NCBI GenBank assembly: GCA_034432375.1
Contig: DAOUCA010000065.1
Coordinates: 4,261-68,260 of the forward strand
Length of the DNA stretch: 64,000 nt
Source: JAHBVH01 sp034432375
GTDB lineage: Bacteria > Chloroflexota > Anaerolineae > Caldilineales > Caldilineaceae
Reading direction: 5' to 3'
Part shown: positions 18,887 through 28,649 of the stretch, piece after piece
Layout: each line of letters starts with the position of its first letter
How positions within the stretch are numbered: position 1 is the first letter of the stretch
Notes under the pieces: generated by a model
Seen by the model: only the letters and a program-made list of their open reading frames with translations
What the model was told of the DNA's origin: nothing
Database searches by the model: none
Position numbers and translations under genes: made by a program

Positions 18887-20009
18887 GGCTGTGAGCCAGA
18901 ATGTCGTCTTGGCCGCTGTAGCGTGCCAACAGCACTTGAAAGGCTGCCAACAAGGTCATAAAGAGTGTGGTACCGGACCGTTGTCCCAATTGGCGCAACT
19001 GTTGCGTGCGTTCCATGTCGATGGGGAAATCGAACTTGTTTGCGACAAACGTCTGCACCGGTGGACGAGAAAAGTCGGTAGGCAGTTGCAGCAGTTCCGG
19101 TGCGCCGGCTAGTTGCGTCTTCCAGTAGGTGAGCTGTTCTGCCAGGAGTTCGCCCTGCAACCGGTTCCGCTGCCATGCGGCAAAGTCAGCATACTGAATG
19201 GACAGTTCCGGCAACGGCGATGGTCGACCTTGCGCAAAAGCACTGTATAGTGTGGTCAATTCGCGCACCAACAGACCAAGCGACCAGCCATCCGCGGCGA
19301 TGTGGTGCAGGGTGAGTAGGAGGACGTAGTTCTCTGTTGCGTGTTGTGTGTTGCGGGTTGCGTGAGCGGTAGCAGCCAAGCCGTTGCCGTTACCAGCCGA
19401 ACTGTGATGAACGGATCTGTTTACATCGCAGAGATGCAACAAAGTTGCACGGAGCATGAGATCGCTGGACAGATCGAAAGGACGGAGTGTCTCCTGCCGG
19501 GCCAGGCGTTGGACCTCGGCAGTTTGTTCTGCCTCCGAGAGCTGTTGCAGATCGATAATCGGCACTTCCACCGATGGCGGGGTGTGGATCAGTTGCCAGG
19601 TCTCCCCGGCCATTTGGCTGAACGTGGTGCGCAGACTTTCGTGGCGGCGCACGATTTCCGTCAATGTTTGTGTGAGCGCCGGAACGTTGAGCGGCCCTGC
19701 CACTTTGAAGGCAGCCGGAATGGTATACGTTGCACCGCTGCCCAGTTGCTCCAGAAACCAGAGCCGCTGTTGGGAAAAGGAGAGAGGCAACGGTTCGTTG
19801 CGCGGCACGGGCTGGATCACAAGCGCCGTGTCCACCGTCTGATTTTGCCGCAGAAAGGTCAAAATCTCGGCCTTACGGGCTTTTAGCTCGGCAGTGAGTT
19901 CAGGCGTTAACAGAGCTTGCGGGGCATTGATTCCCAACTGATCGTCAACGATCCGAACTTTAATTCCTTGTTCGTTCAGCTCCGACAAAAAAGCAAAGAT
20001 GCTGTTCAT
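18759..20009 (-). pseudogene. NRPS protein: N-terminal docking domain plus condensation domain, truncated
   Basis: Residues 1-55 resemble a TubC-type docking domain; a condensation domain follows with HHIAADGW (His235, His236, Asp240). The domain breaks off after SGQDDIL at about 18897; the remaining ~46 codons are binding-protein DNA read in the wrong frame. A normal C domain continues with GSPIANR-like sequence, and an adenylation domain would be expected beyond. ATGA overlap with the preceding NRPS gene. An in-frame repeat-derived stretch (HATRNTQHATEN) lies just before the catalytic motif. Probably non-functional as found, unless the junction is an assembly error. Confidence 0.88.
19333..19364. 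repeat. Short low-complexity repeat inserted in frame in a C domain
   Basis: GTTGCGTGTTGTGTGTTGCG-type sequence within the NRPS coding region. On the coding strand it is CGCAACACACAACACGCAAC-like and is translated as HATRNTQHATEN. It lies in the variable stretch just before the HHxxxDG motif. Confidence 0.65.
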
Positions 20010-23000
20010 AGGAGTATCTCTTCTCGCTGTGCGGTTGTCATCTCTACCGTCGCTTGCAATGTTTGCGTGAGCCTGGTTTGTTCGATACGCTGCGCAAGGC
20101 CGGCGACCGTTCGTTCTTCAAACAGACTGAGCAGCGCAATGTCTATCTCGAACGCATCGCGGCAGCGGCTGATAACTTGTGTCGCCAGCAACGAATGACC
20201 GCCCAGCGCAAAGAAGTCGTCGTGAATACCGACTGTCGCGCGCCCCAACAGCTCCAACCAAATCGCGGCGACGCGCTCCTCGGTCGGTGAGTTGGGCGGC
20301 GCAAAGCTGTCCGTTAGGGGGCGCTCGGTTATGACCGGTGCCGGCAGTGCCCGGCGATCCACCTTGCCGTTGGGTGTCAGCGGCAGGGCAGCTAACCGCA
20401 CAAAATAGGTGGGGATCATGTAGTCCGGCAGTGTTTGGCGTAGATGCGTACGTAAAGTATGTTCTGGGCCATCGGGCAATGACTCATTCGGCACGATATA
20501 TGCCACCAACTGCGGCCCGCCTGCCCCATCTTCGCGTACCACAACAACGGCTTCTTGTACGGCTGGATGTTGGCTGAGGGCCACCTCAATTTCGCCCAAT
20601 TCGATGCGGAAACCGCGTAGCTTAACCTGGTTATCGCGCCGACCCAGGAACTCAATATTCCCGTCCGGCAGGTAGCGAGCCAGATCGCCGGTGCGATAGA
20701 GGCGACCTGGGTGATCTTTGGGTACAAATGGGCCTGCCCTGAGCTCGTCGAACGGATTGAGAATGAATTTCTCCGCGGTCAGGGTCGGGCGATTGCGGTA
20801 GCCGCGCGCCACGCCTGCTCCGCCGAGGTACAACTCGCCGATGACGCCAATGGGCACGGGCTGTAACTGCGCGTCCAGAATGTACGCCTGGGTGTTGGCA
20901 ATCGGCCGCCCAATCGTTGGTTCCGTTGTGGCACCATTCTCAACCAAGGTAAAGGTGGAGTAGGTTGTATCCTCGGAAGGGCCATACAAATTTAAGACAC
21001 GTTGGACGTCGGCTTGCGCATACACCTGTTGGACCAAGGCGTTTTTCAGCGGTTCCCCGGCCAAATTGACCACCTGGACGCGGTCCGGCACGGCCTGATT
21101 GCGCACGAGTTCGGTCATGGCCGAGGGCACAGTGTTAATCAGGGTCACTTCGGCGGCGGCCGGCAAGGTCGGGAGATGGAGCGCGGTTGGGGCCAGAATT
21201 ACCTTGCCGCCACGGCTCAACGGCACAAAGATCTCGAAGACGGAGAGGTCAAAACAGATCGAGGTTGAGGCCAATGTGCCGGCAATCTCTTCCTGTGTAA
21301 AGATCTGGCGTGTCCAGTTGGTCAGCGCCACGGGGCTGTGGTGTTCAATTTCCACGCCCTTGGGGCGACCGGTTGAGCCGGAGGTGTACAAAATGTAGGC
21401 CAGGTTGGCCGCGGTTACCCCACGGCTGGGATTGGTTGTTGGTTGGCGAGCGATGGTTGTCCAGTCGCGGTCGACACAGAGTATCTGTGTCGCCGCTGTC
21501 GGCAACGTCGCCAACAGTGCTTCCTGCGTCAGCAACACCAGTGGTTCGCCATCTTCCAACATAAAGGCCACGCGGTCGGGTGGGTAGGTCGGGTCGAGCG
21601 GCACATACGCGCCGCCGGCCTTAAGAATGCCCAACAATCCCACGACCAGGTCGACAGTGCGCTCCAAGCAGACGCCAACCGGCACATCCGGGCCAACGCC
21701 CAATGTTTGCAGATAATGAGCGAGTTGGTTGGCGCGGGCGTTAAGTTCGAGATAAGTTAGGCGCGCTTCGGCGCAGATCAGGGCCTCTGCCTCCGGCGTG
21801 TGTGCGACCTGCTCTTCGAAGAGTTGATGGAGGCACGTTTCACGCGGATAGGCGGTTGCCGTGTCATTCCACTCGATCAGCAGTTGTTGGCGCTCGGCGG
21901 CAGTCAGCAGCGGCAGTTCTGCGATGGGTTGCTCGGGATTGACCACAATGCCGGCCAGCAGGGTCTGCAGATGACCAGCCATCCGTTCAATGGTGGCAGC
22001 CGCAAAGAGATCTGTGTTGTAGAGCAAATGGGCCTGCAAGCCGCTCTCCAACTCCATCACCGCCAGCGTCAAATCAAAGTGGGCAATCGTGCTTGCAACG
22101 TCAACCGGTTCAGCCTTCACTGTGCCAAACTGGTCAAAGTCCAGTGCGGTATTGTTGAAGACGAACAGCACCTGAAAGAGCGGCGTGCTGCTTAGATCGC
22201 GCGCCGGCTGCAATTCCTCGACGAGTTTCTCAAAGGGCAGATCCTGGTGGGCCAGTGCGTCTAATACGGTCGAACGTACCCGGCTGAGAAGCGTGCGAAA
22301 GGGGGGATTGCCAGCAAAATTGCTGCGCAACACGAGCGTATTGGTAAAGCAGCCGATCAGCCCTTCGATTTCGGGCCGGTTGCGATTGGCAATCGGCGAA
22401 CCGATCACAATGTCATCTTGCCCAGTGTAGCGCTGCAAGAGCGTTTGGAAAGCAGCCAGCAAGGTCATAAACAAGCTGGCACTCGCTTGTTGACTCAACG
22501 CCTTGAGGGATTCGACCAGCGTAGCCGACAACGGAATGGATTGTTGAGCGCCGTGATAGGTTTGCTTGCGCGGACGTGGATAGTCGACTGGTAACTGGAG
22601 GGGCGACAACGCCGCCAGTTGTGCTTTCCAATAGGCCAATTGGCTTTCAACCGCCGGGCTTTGCAACCATATGCGTTGCCACACGGCAAAGTCACCATAT
22701 TGCACTGGCAGTTCCGGTAGCGGTGACGGCTGGTTCTGCCGAAAGGCACGATACAGTGCCCCCAATTCGCGATAAAAGAGCGTAGCCGACCAGGCATCGA
22801 TCACAATGTGATGGAAGGTCAGCAATAGAATGTGCTCCTGCGCCGCTAGCTGGAAGAGCGTCCCCCGCAAAAGCGGTCCCCGCTCCAGGTCAAAGGGACG
22901 TCGGCATTCCGCACTTGCCAGGCATTCCGCTTCCTCCCGTCGTGTTTGCACCGGCAGATTTTGCAGGTCGATCGTCTGCAGCGGCACGACCGGCGACGGG

Positions 23001-23356
23001 GCGATCAACTGCTGCGGCTCGCCATCTCGTACGGCAAAGGTTGTGCGCAGGACGGCGTGACGGCGGACAAGTTCCTGGATGCTCTGTTCCAGCACGGCGC
23101 AATCGAGCGCGCCACTGAGCCGCACGGCGGTCCACTCGTTATAAAGGGGGTGGCCCGGTTCCAACTGGTCGAGAAACCAGAAGCGTTGCTGCGTAAACGA
23201 AAGCGGCGCTGATGTGTGCGTTGCTTGGCGGATTGCGCCCGTTTGCGTGTCGGTATTCTGCAATTTTTCTTTAAGTCTCAACTCAAGCAGCGCCCGCTTT
23301 TCCGGGGAAAGTTGGGCAATCTGCTCTATCAGATTTGCTGGCATGTTCGGCTGCAT
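20006..23356 (-). CDS. NRPS module C-A-PCP, alanine-type adenylation code
   Basis: 1116 residues. Condensation domain (about 45-470; HHIVIDAW at 182-189, where the usual DG is DA), adenylation domain (about 490-990; TSGSTGRPKG, FDLSVFEIF from Asp703, NLYGPSED, NGKVDRR) and carrier domain with Ser1055 in LGGHSLLATQV. The ten code positions read by alignment to GrsA are D-L-F-N-N-A-L-T-Y-K, the code known for alanine. No epimerase or thioesterase. It should couple alanine to the acyl group from the upstream A-PCP protein. AGGA precedes the ATG. Confidence 0.95.
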   Translation of the reverse strand: MQPNMPANLIEQIAQLSPEKRALLELRLKEKLQNTDTQTGAIRQATHTSAPLSFTQQRFWFLDQLEPGHPLYNEWTAVRLSGALDCAVLEQSIQELVRRHAVLRTTFAVRDGEPQQLIAPSPVVPLQTIDLQNLPVQTRREEAECLASAECRRPFDLERGPLLRGTLFQLAAQEHILLLTFHHIVIDAWSATLFYRELGALYRAFRQNQPSPLPELPVQYGDFAVWQRIWLQSPAVESQLAYWKAQLAALSPLQLPVDYPRPRKQTYHGAQQSIPLSATLVESLKALSQQASASLFMTLLAAFQTLLQRYTGQDDIVIGSPIANRNRPEIEGLIGCFTNTLVLRSNFAGNPPFRTLLSRVRSTVLDALAHQDLPFEKLVEELQPARDLSSTPLFQVLFVFNNTALDFDQFGTVKAEPVDVASTIAHFDLTLAVMELESGLQAHLLYNTDLFAAATIERMAGHLQTLLAGIVVNPEQPIAELPLLTAAERQQLLIEWNDTATAYPRETCLHQLFEEQVAHTPEAEALICAEARLTYLELNARANQLAHYLQTLGVGPDVPVGVCLERTVDLVVGLLGILKAGGAYVPLDPTYPPDRVAFMLEDGEPLVLLTQEALLATLPTAATQILCVDRDWTTIARQPTTNPSRGVTAANLAYILYTSGSTGRPKGVEIEHHSPVALTNWTRQIFTQEEIAGTLASTSICFDLSVFEIFVPLSRGGKVILAPTALHLPTLPAAAEVTLINTVPSAMTELVRNQAVPDRVQVVNLAGEPLKNALVQQVYAQADVQRVLNLYGPSEDTTYSTFTLVENGATTEPTIGRPIANTQAYILDAQLQPVPIGVIGELYLGGAGVARGYRNRPTLTAEKFILNPFDELRAGPFVPKDHPGRLYRTGDLARYLPDGNIEFLGRRDNQVKLRGFRIELGEIEVALSQHPAVQEAVVVVREDGAGGPQLVAYIVPNESLPDGPEHTLRTHLRQTLPDYMIPTYFVRLAALPLTPNGKVDRRALPAPVITERPLTDSFAPPNSPTEERVAAIWLELLGRATVGIHDDFFALGGHSLLATQVISRCRDAFEIDIALLSLFEERTVAGLAQRIEQTRLTQTLQATVEMTTAQREEILL

Positions 23357-23445
23357 AAAATATCCTGTAACGAATTGTGTCTGATCATTAGGCGCATCTA
23401 TCGGTGGGACAGTGGGACAGTAAGCTGACCTACTCTCCCACCGAC
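23357..23445. repeat. Inverted-repeat spacer in the NRPS operon
   Basis: GGTGGGACAGTGGGACAG faces CTCTCCCACCGACC, echoing the CAGT-type units at 9680-9750 and 14762-14810. It could form a hairpin between the flavoprotein and NRPS genes. Confidence 0.5.
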
Positions 23446-25056
23446 CTACGCGGCATCAAACAGATCCCACGCCAGCCCCTGTGTCCGGTATTCAGCGGCA
23501 ATCGCCCTTACATTGGTCAGCAAATAGTTGATCAGGGTTGGCAAATCTTTGCCAAAGGCTTCACTCCAAAGGTGGCCCGTTAACTGCCCCAGCTTTTCGC
23601 TATGGTCCAGCATCGAGCGCGGGGGCAGTTGGCTGCCATCGCCCTGTGCCCAACCCTGCATGAGTTGCCCCATCTCCTGCTGCAACGCTGCCAACTCAGC
23701 GAGCAGGCAATGGGCCGCTTCGCTACCGAGATAGTCATAGAGTTCGGCATTAAAATTGCGGATCACGAGGACCATCGGCGTGACAATCGAGACGAAATCC
23801 CAGATCACATGGGCTGCAGCTACGCGTGAGTCGCCCAGGCAGGGATAGATCGACTGAATCGAATCGGTCACAAGGGTGAGAATACGCCGTATGCTTTCGG
23901 TGAGCAGCCGGCAGGTTTCCGCGTTCAGCGTCCCGTTCCGCTCGCGCCGAATCGTCTCGACGACAAGCAGGTTGGCGAGCGAGATCATATCGCCGCCGGG
24001 GGAGTAGAAGGGGTCGGCAAAGCCCAGCGCTTCACCAACCAGCGCCCAGCGTTCTGCCGACACAAAATCGCAAGCCGGGTACGAATAGCGGCGCATGACG
24101 CGAAAGTCGAGCATTTCCCGGTCCGCAACGGCGGCGGCGACCAGTGGTTCATTGACCGCTAACCAAGCCAGCGCCCGTTCCGCTGAGTTGTATGTTTCAA
24201 AGGGGATGATCGCTTCCTCGGCCACAATGCCCACGCTCATCACCTCATCCGGCAGCGGGATCAACCAGACCCAATAGCCCGTGTTACAGAGGTGATTGGT
24301 CGAGTTGAAGCGCCCGAAGCGGATGCCGCGCGGGTGTTGCGGCTTGACGCGTTCGTGCCAGGTGACATCGGTCGTCGGCACAAAGTCATCAACATCGATC
24401 CAGCCGGGCACACGGAACCAGGCGGCGCTACAGCGACCGGTTGGTGCAATAGGGTCGTGACGCTGGCGATGCAACAACCGCCGGCGGCCGCTGGCATCGA
24501 CCACCCACTGGGCGCGCACCGTGCTCTTTTCGCCACTTGTCCGGTCGTGCAGGTGTACGGTATGGTCGGCGCAGCCCTGCCCTACTTGAACATCGGTGGC
24601 GTGATAGGACAACCAGGTGACACCGCGTGTCGCGGTCATCTCTTGAAGGTCGGCCTCGAGTTTGCCGCGGTTCCACTGGTATTCATAGATCGGAAAGTCG
24701 GTAACGGCGTGGCGGGAGCCAACTTCGGGGCGTTCGGCAAAGGGGCCGGTCGTATCGCCAAAGAAATAGCGCGTGCCAAACTTCTCGATGTGCGCTTCGT
24801 TCATATACTGTTCAAGCTGCAGCCACTTCACGAGATAGGTGCCCTGTGGCCCCAAGCTTGATTCGCCGACCTTGTGCGCAAAGCGGGGTGGATTGGGATT
24901 GGGTTCGATCACGGCCACCGCAAGGTCCGGCAGGTGGAGGGCCAGGTGGAGGGCCAACGTTCCGCCCGCAAAGCCGCCGCCCAGGATAACTACGTCAAAG
25001 TGATTTTCTGTGCCGGAATGGGTCTCAGTGCCTGGTTCGCTTATCTGATGATTCAT
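23446..25056 (-). CDS. Flavin-dependent halogenase/monooxygenase-like enzyme
   Basis: 536 residues. FAD-binding GGGFAGG at 26-32, KVGESS with Lys62 where halogenases have their catalytic Lys, WVWLIP (262-267) matching the WxWxIP halogenase signature, and GFADPFYSPGGDM near residue 345. The family uses reduced flavin to halogenate or hydroxylate, often on carrier-bound substrates. Set 12 bases after the A-PCP-deaminase-methyltransferase gene with AAGGAAACC before its ATG. Halogenation is not proven: related monooxygenases and reductases share these motifs. Confidence 0.85.
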   Translation of the reverse strand: MNHQISEPGTETHSGTENHFDVVILGGGFAGGTLALHLALHLPDLAVAVIEPNPNPPRFAHKVGESSLGPQGTYLVKWLQLEQYMNEAHIEKFGTRYFFGDTTGPFAERPEVGSRHAVTDFPIYEYQWNRGKLEADLQEMTATRGVTWLSYHATDVQVGQGCADHTVHLHDRTSGEKSTVRAQWVVDASGRRRLLHRQRHDPIAPTGRCSAAWFRVPGWIDVDDFVPTTDVTWHERVKPQHPRGIRFGRFNSTNHLCNTGYWVWLIPLPDEVMSVGIVAEEAIIPFETYNSAERALAWLAVNEPLVAAAVADREMLDFRVMRRYSYPACDFVSAERWALVGEALGFADPFYSPGGDMISLANLLVVETIRRERNGTLNAETCRLLTESIRRILTLVTDSIQSIYPCLGDSRVAAAHVIWDFVSIVTPMVLVIRNFNAELYDYLGSEAAHCLLAELAALQQEMGQLMQGWAQGDGSQLPPRSMLDHSEKLGQLTGHLWSEAFGKDLPTLINYLLTNVRAIAAEYRTQGLAWDLFDAA

Positions 25057-25068
25057 CGTATGGTTTCC

Positions 25069-28000
25069 TTATTTCCGACAGATAATGCCAATAAAGGGGG
25101 GATCGTTGAGAAAATTTTGCCAAAAGCGCTCGCCATATTCTTCAATCCCCTGAGCGGAGCAGCGCAGATCGTGGACTTGGATTGGTTGAAAACCCGCTGC
25201 CGCAAAGGCCATCTGATAGGTTTCTTGCGACCAGTAGTAACCGTCAAATTGAAGTTCTTCCGTGCCAGTTGACAGGGTATAGGTAATGACCGCGCCTTCC
25301 TGATAAGGTTCGGCTATAGTTTTGGCATAGCCATAGCGCGCATAGCCGTGAAAGTCCTGTGGCAATTGGTTGAAGTTTTCGTTGAGTGCAATAAAGTGGC
25401 CGCCGGGTTTTAAGTTGGCAAAGATAGTTTGGCACATAGCGACAAGCTGCTCTTTGGTTTGGGCATAGTTCAGCAGGAAAGAGGAAACGACCAGATCAAA
25501 CTCGCCGATTGTCCCCAGTTCCAGCACATCGCGACAGAGATAGTCGATGCCAAGCGCTTCGCTGCTCTCTTGTGCTTGCGCCAGCTTAATCATCCCCGCC
25601 GAAATATCAACCCCCACCACACGTGCCGCGCCCCGTTGCTTAAGCATGCGACAGTAACGCCCTTCCCCACAGGCCAGGTCGAGAACCGCTTTGCCCCGGT
25701 CGCGATCGCCGATCAGCGTGAAGAAAGTGTAGTCGGTAATATAGGTGTTGACTGGTGAATCCTTGATTTGGCGAAATTGGCTCGCAATCCCATCGTATTG
25801 GGTGGATTGGGTGGATTGGGTGGTTGGTGCGCCTTTGGTCGCCAGCCACTGGTCGAAGAGCTGCACATTCTCTGCGCGCAAAGTCTCTTCCACCAGTTTG
25901 ATGGGACTGTTGCCCAGTTGTTTGATGGCCTGAACCGGAATCGTGTTGTGGCCCAAACCGACTTTTTCGGCATCATCGCGCCGCGCCCCGTAGACGATTG
26001 TGTCAATGTTGGCCCAATGGCCGGCGCTGAAGCACATGGGGCACGGTTCCAGCGTTGAATAGAGCACACAGCCGGCGAGATCGATGGTGTTCAATTGACG
26101 ACAGGCTGCGCGAATCGCCCCCATCTCGGCATGGGCGGTTACATCCATGTCGTGGGCGACGGAGTTGTAAACGCAGGCGATCACCTCGCCATCTTTGACA
26201 ATACAGGCGGCAATCGGCGTTTGACCGGCGCTGATCGCTTCCTTGGCCTTGTCGATGGCTAGGCGCATGTAGTGCTCGTGCTGCGCCGTTTCATCTTGCG
26301 CAGCACGAGCTGCCGGCAGCGCGATGGTTATGGCGGCGGAGTGTTGCACAACTTGATCACGAAGTGGGCGCAAGGCACCATCTGCCAGCAGTTGTTGCAC
26401 TTCTTCATTCGAAGTTGCGGCCAAATCGGCCAGGATATCTGCCAGGTCATTGGTCGCCACCTGATTAGCTTGCTTCTGGATCACCAATGCCGCCAGACCG
26501 GCCACCGTACTCGTGTCCATCAGTTGACGCATCGACAAATTTACCTTGAATTCATCATTCATGCGATAAAGAATCTGCGCTGCCAGTAACGAGTTGCCGC
26601 CCAACTCCAGAAAGTCATCGTGCAGGCCAATATGGGCGCGCCCCAAGAGCGCGGACCAGATCTGCGCAATCGCTTTTTCTACCGGCGTCTGTGGCGCAAT
26701 GTAGGTGGCTTCGGCCAAGTTATTTTTACCCGTCGTCGCTATGGGTGGCGCGGTTGGCGTAGATGGTGTAGCATCAAGACCCCACATCTGGGCCAGGAGT
26801 TTTTCGTCCGCGCTTTGCGCCACATAGCCGGTTTTCACTGGCGGATCCACAAGGGGTTCACTTCGGTCCGGGTGCGGCAGTTGCCGGCGATCAAGCTTGC
26901 CATTTGGTGAACGGGGTAGCCGGTCTAGCCTGACAAAGACGCTGGGGATCATGTATTCGGGCAACTCCATTTTCAGATGTGCCTGTAACGCCTTGGTCGT
27001 TAGCGGTGCTGCTTGATCATTCCCGGTGGGGGGCCAAGGTGCGGCTTTGGGCACAAAGTAAGCAACCAGCCGGGTATTGTTCGGCGTATCGGTGCGGGCC
27101 ACGACGGCAGCTTCGTGAATGGCCGGGTGTCCATGTAAGATAGCTTGGATTTCGCCCAATTCCACGCGGTAGCCACGAATTTTGACCTGGTCATCGGCCC
27201 GCCCTAAAAATTCGAGTTCGCCGTTGGGCAGATAGCGCGCCCGGTCGCCGGTCCTGTACATTCGTGCTGATTGTTCAGTGCTGAAAGGATCATGCAAAAA
27301 TTTTTGCGTGGTTAGCTCTGGTCGGTTGAAGTAGCCGCGGGCCACTGCGTGGCTGCCCACGTACATTTCCCCAGCATCTCCTGAGGAAACCGGCTTGCCC
27401 TCTTCATCAAGGATATAGATCTCGACATCGGGGAGCGGTACGCCGATAACGCTGCGCTGTGCCTGTGTCAAGGTGTCCATCGTCAGCCGTTGATAGGTGA
27501 TTTCGCCGGCAGCTTCGCTGATAGCATACATGTTGATCAACTGCGGCTGCGCGTCGCCGTGGCGTTCTATCCACGAGGCGAGGAGGGTGGGATCAAGGCG
27601 TTCGCCGCTAAAGACGATATAGCGCAAAGCTATATCGTCGCGCTTTTTGGCCGCACCGTCTGCCAGCAAAAAGAGGCTAAAAGCTGAGGGTGTCTGGCTG
27701 AGAACCGTGATCTTTTCTTGGCAAACCAACTGATAGAATTCATCCGGAGATTGGCTGATCGTCGGCGGGACAATGACTAGTTTAGCGCCATACCACAAAG
27801 CGCCCCAGATTTCCCACACGGAAAAGCCAAAAGAATAGGAATGAAAGAGGCTCCAGACATCGGTGTGATCAAACGCCAGAAATGCTGCTGTTGCCGGAAA
27901 GAGACGCGCGACGTTGCGGTGCGTAACCATAATGCCCTTTGATTTGCCCGTTGAGCCCGAGGTGTAAATCAGATACATCAGGTTGTCCGGTGCTAGATCA

Positions 28001-28518
28001 AGCGCAAGGTTCGCGTCGGAGTGCCGTGCAATCTGCTCCCCGTCGACAGCCAGATCAACGACCTTCACCTGCTGTTCGGCTAAGGCCGGTTGCAATGCGG
28101 CTTGTGCAGCGGCGTGCGTAATCAACACCGGCACTTGTGCATCGGCAAGCATATAGGTCAAACGTTCCTGGGGATAAGCCGGATCCAAGGGGACGTAGGC
28201 TCCGCCGGCCTTGAGAATGGCCAACATGCCGACAATGGCGCTAAGCGATCGTTCAACCGCAAGACCGACCAACACTTCGGGAGCTACGCCCAGCGTCCGT
28301 AGGTGGCGCGCCAATTGATTCGCTTGTCGATTGAGTTCATGATACGTCAAGAGCGCAGTCCCACAACTGAGGGCAATGGCATCAGGCGATTGTTCTGCTT
28401 GTGTTTCAAAGACCTGGTGCAGGCATCGATCGGGCAAGTAATGCTGCTGTGTTTTGTCGGTTACTGTTTCCCCTGTCTGTTGAAGTTGCTCTTCATAAAC
28501 ACTATCTTGCACAAACAT
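25069..28518 (-). CDS. NRPS fusion: adenylation - carrier - CDA-type deaminase - SAM methyltransferase
   Basis: 1149 residues. Adenylation domain (about 25-560; TSGSTGKSKG at 186-195), carrier domain with Ser643 in LGGNSLLAAQI, a cytidine/guanine-deaminase-type domain (about 745-900; zinc/catalytic HAE at 796-798, PCPMC with Cys826 and Cys829), and a class I methyltransferase (about 910-1149; DLACGEG at 947-953). The A domain most resembles threonine-type domains, but the Asp that holds the alpha-amino group is Gly231 and YGxTE is YAISE; code read as G-F-W-S-V-S-M-G-E-K. This suggests a carboxylic acid without an alpha-amino group. Starter enzyme of the operon's assembly line; no condensation domain precedes it. 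Confidence 0.93.
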   Translation of the reverse strand: MFVQDSVYEEQLQQTGETVTDKTQQHYLPDRCLHQVFETQAEQSPDAIALSCGTALLTYHELNRQANQLARHLRTLGVAPEVLVGLAVERSLSAIVGMLAILKAGGAYVPLDPAYPQERLTYMLADAQVPVLITHAAAQAALQPALAEQQVKVVDLAVDGEQIARHSDANLALDLAPDNLMYLIYTSGSTGKSKGIMVTHRNVARLFPATAAFLAFDHTDVWSLFHSYSFGFSVWEIWGALWYGAKLVIVPPTISQSPDEFYQLVCQEKITVLSQTPSAFSLFLLADGAAKKRDDIALRYIVFSGERLDPTLLASWIERHGDAQPQLINMYAISEAAGEITYQRLTMDTLTQAQRSVIGVPLPDVEIYILDEEGKPVSSGDAGEMYVGSHAVARGYFNRPELTTQKFLHDPFSTEQSARMYRTGDRARYLPNGELEFLGRADDQVKIRGYRVELGEIQAILHGHPAIHEAAVVARTDTPNNTRLVAYFVPKAAPWPPTGNDQAAPLTTKALQAHLKMELPEYMIPSVFVRLDRLPRSPNGKLDRRQLPHPDRSEPLVDPPVKTGYVAQSADEKLLAQMWGLDATPSTPTAPPIATTGKNNLAEATYIAPQTPVEKAIAQIWSALLGRAHIGLHDDFLELGGNSLLAAQILYRMNDEFKVNLSMRQLMDTSTVAGLAALVIQKQANQVATNDLADILADLAATSNEEVQQLLADGALRPLRDQVVQHSAAITIALPAARAAQDETAQHEHYMRLAIDKAKEAISAGQTPIAACIVKDGEVIACVYNSVAHDMDVTAHAEMGAIRAACRQLNTIDLAGCVLYSTLEPCPMCFSAGHWANIDTIVYGARRDDAEKVGLGHNTIPVQAIKQLGNSPIKLVEETLRAENVQLFDQWLATKGAPTTQSTQSTQYDGIASQFRQIKDSPVNTYITDYTFFTLIGDRDRGKAVLDLACGEGRYCRMLKQRGAARVVGVDISAGMIKLAQAQESSEALGIDYLCRDVLELGTIGEFDLVVSSFLLNYAQTKEQLVAMCQTIFANLKPGGHFIALNENFNQLPQDFHGYARYGYAKTIAEPYQEGAVITYTLSTGTEELQFDGYYWSQETYQMAFAAAGFQPIQVHDLRCSAQGIEEYGERFWQNFLNDPPFIGIICRK

Positions 28519-28649
28519 ACGTTCTGTCCCCTCAATTTATGTCAATGGTGTGATGCCATGGGGTAGGTAAGAAAAATTGAGAAAAATCCGGCTCTTCATG
28601 AATTCATCCGATTAATTGGTTAGGCGCTCCGGCGCACGTAGCCACGCAG

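Noticed and set aside
23446..25056. Confident call as tryptophan halogenase
   Set aside because: Halogenase motifs are present, but the family also includes hydroxylases and reductases; no substrate evidence.
25069..28518. First A domain as threonine-specific
   Set aside because: Overall similarity is to threonine-type domains, but the key Asp is Gly and several code positions differ.
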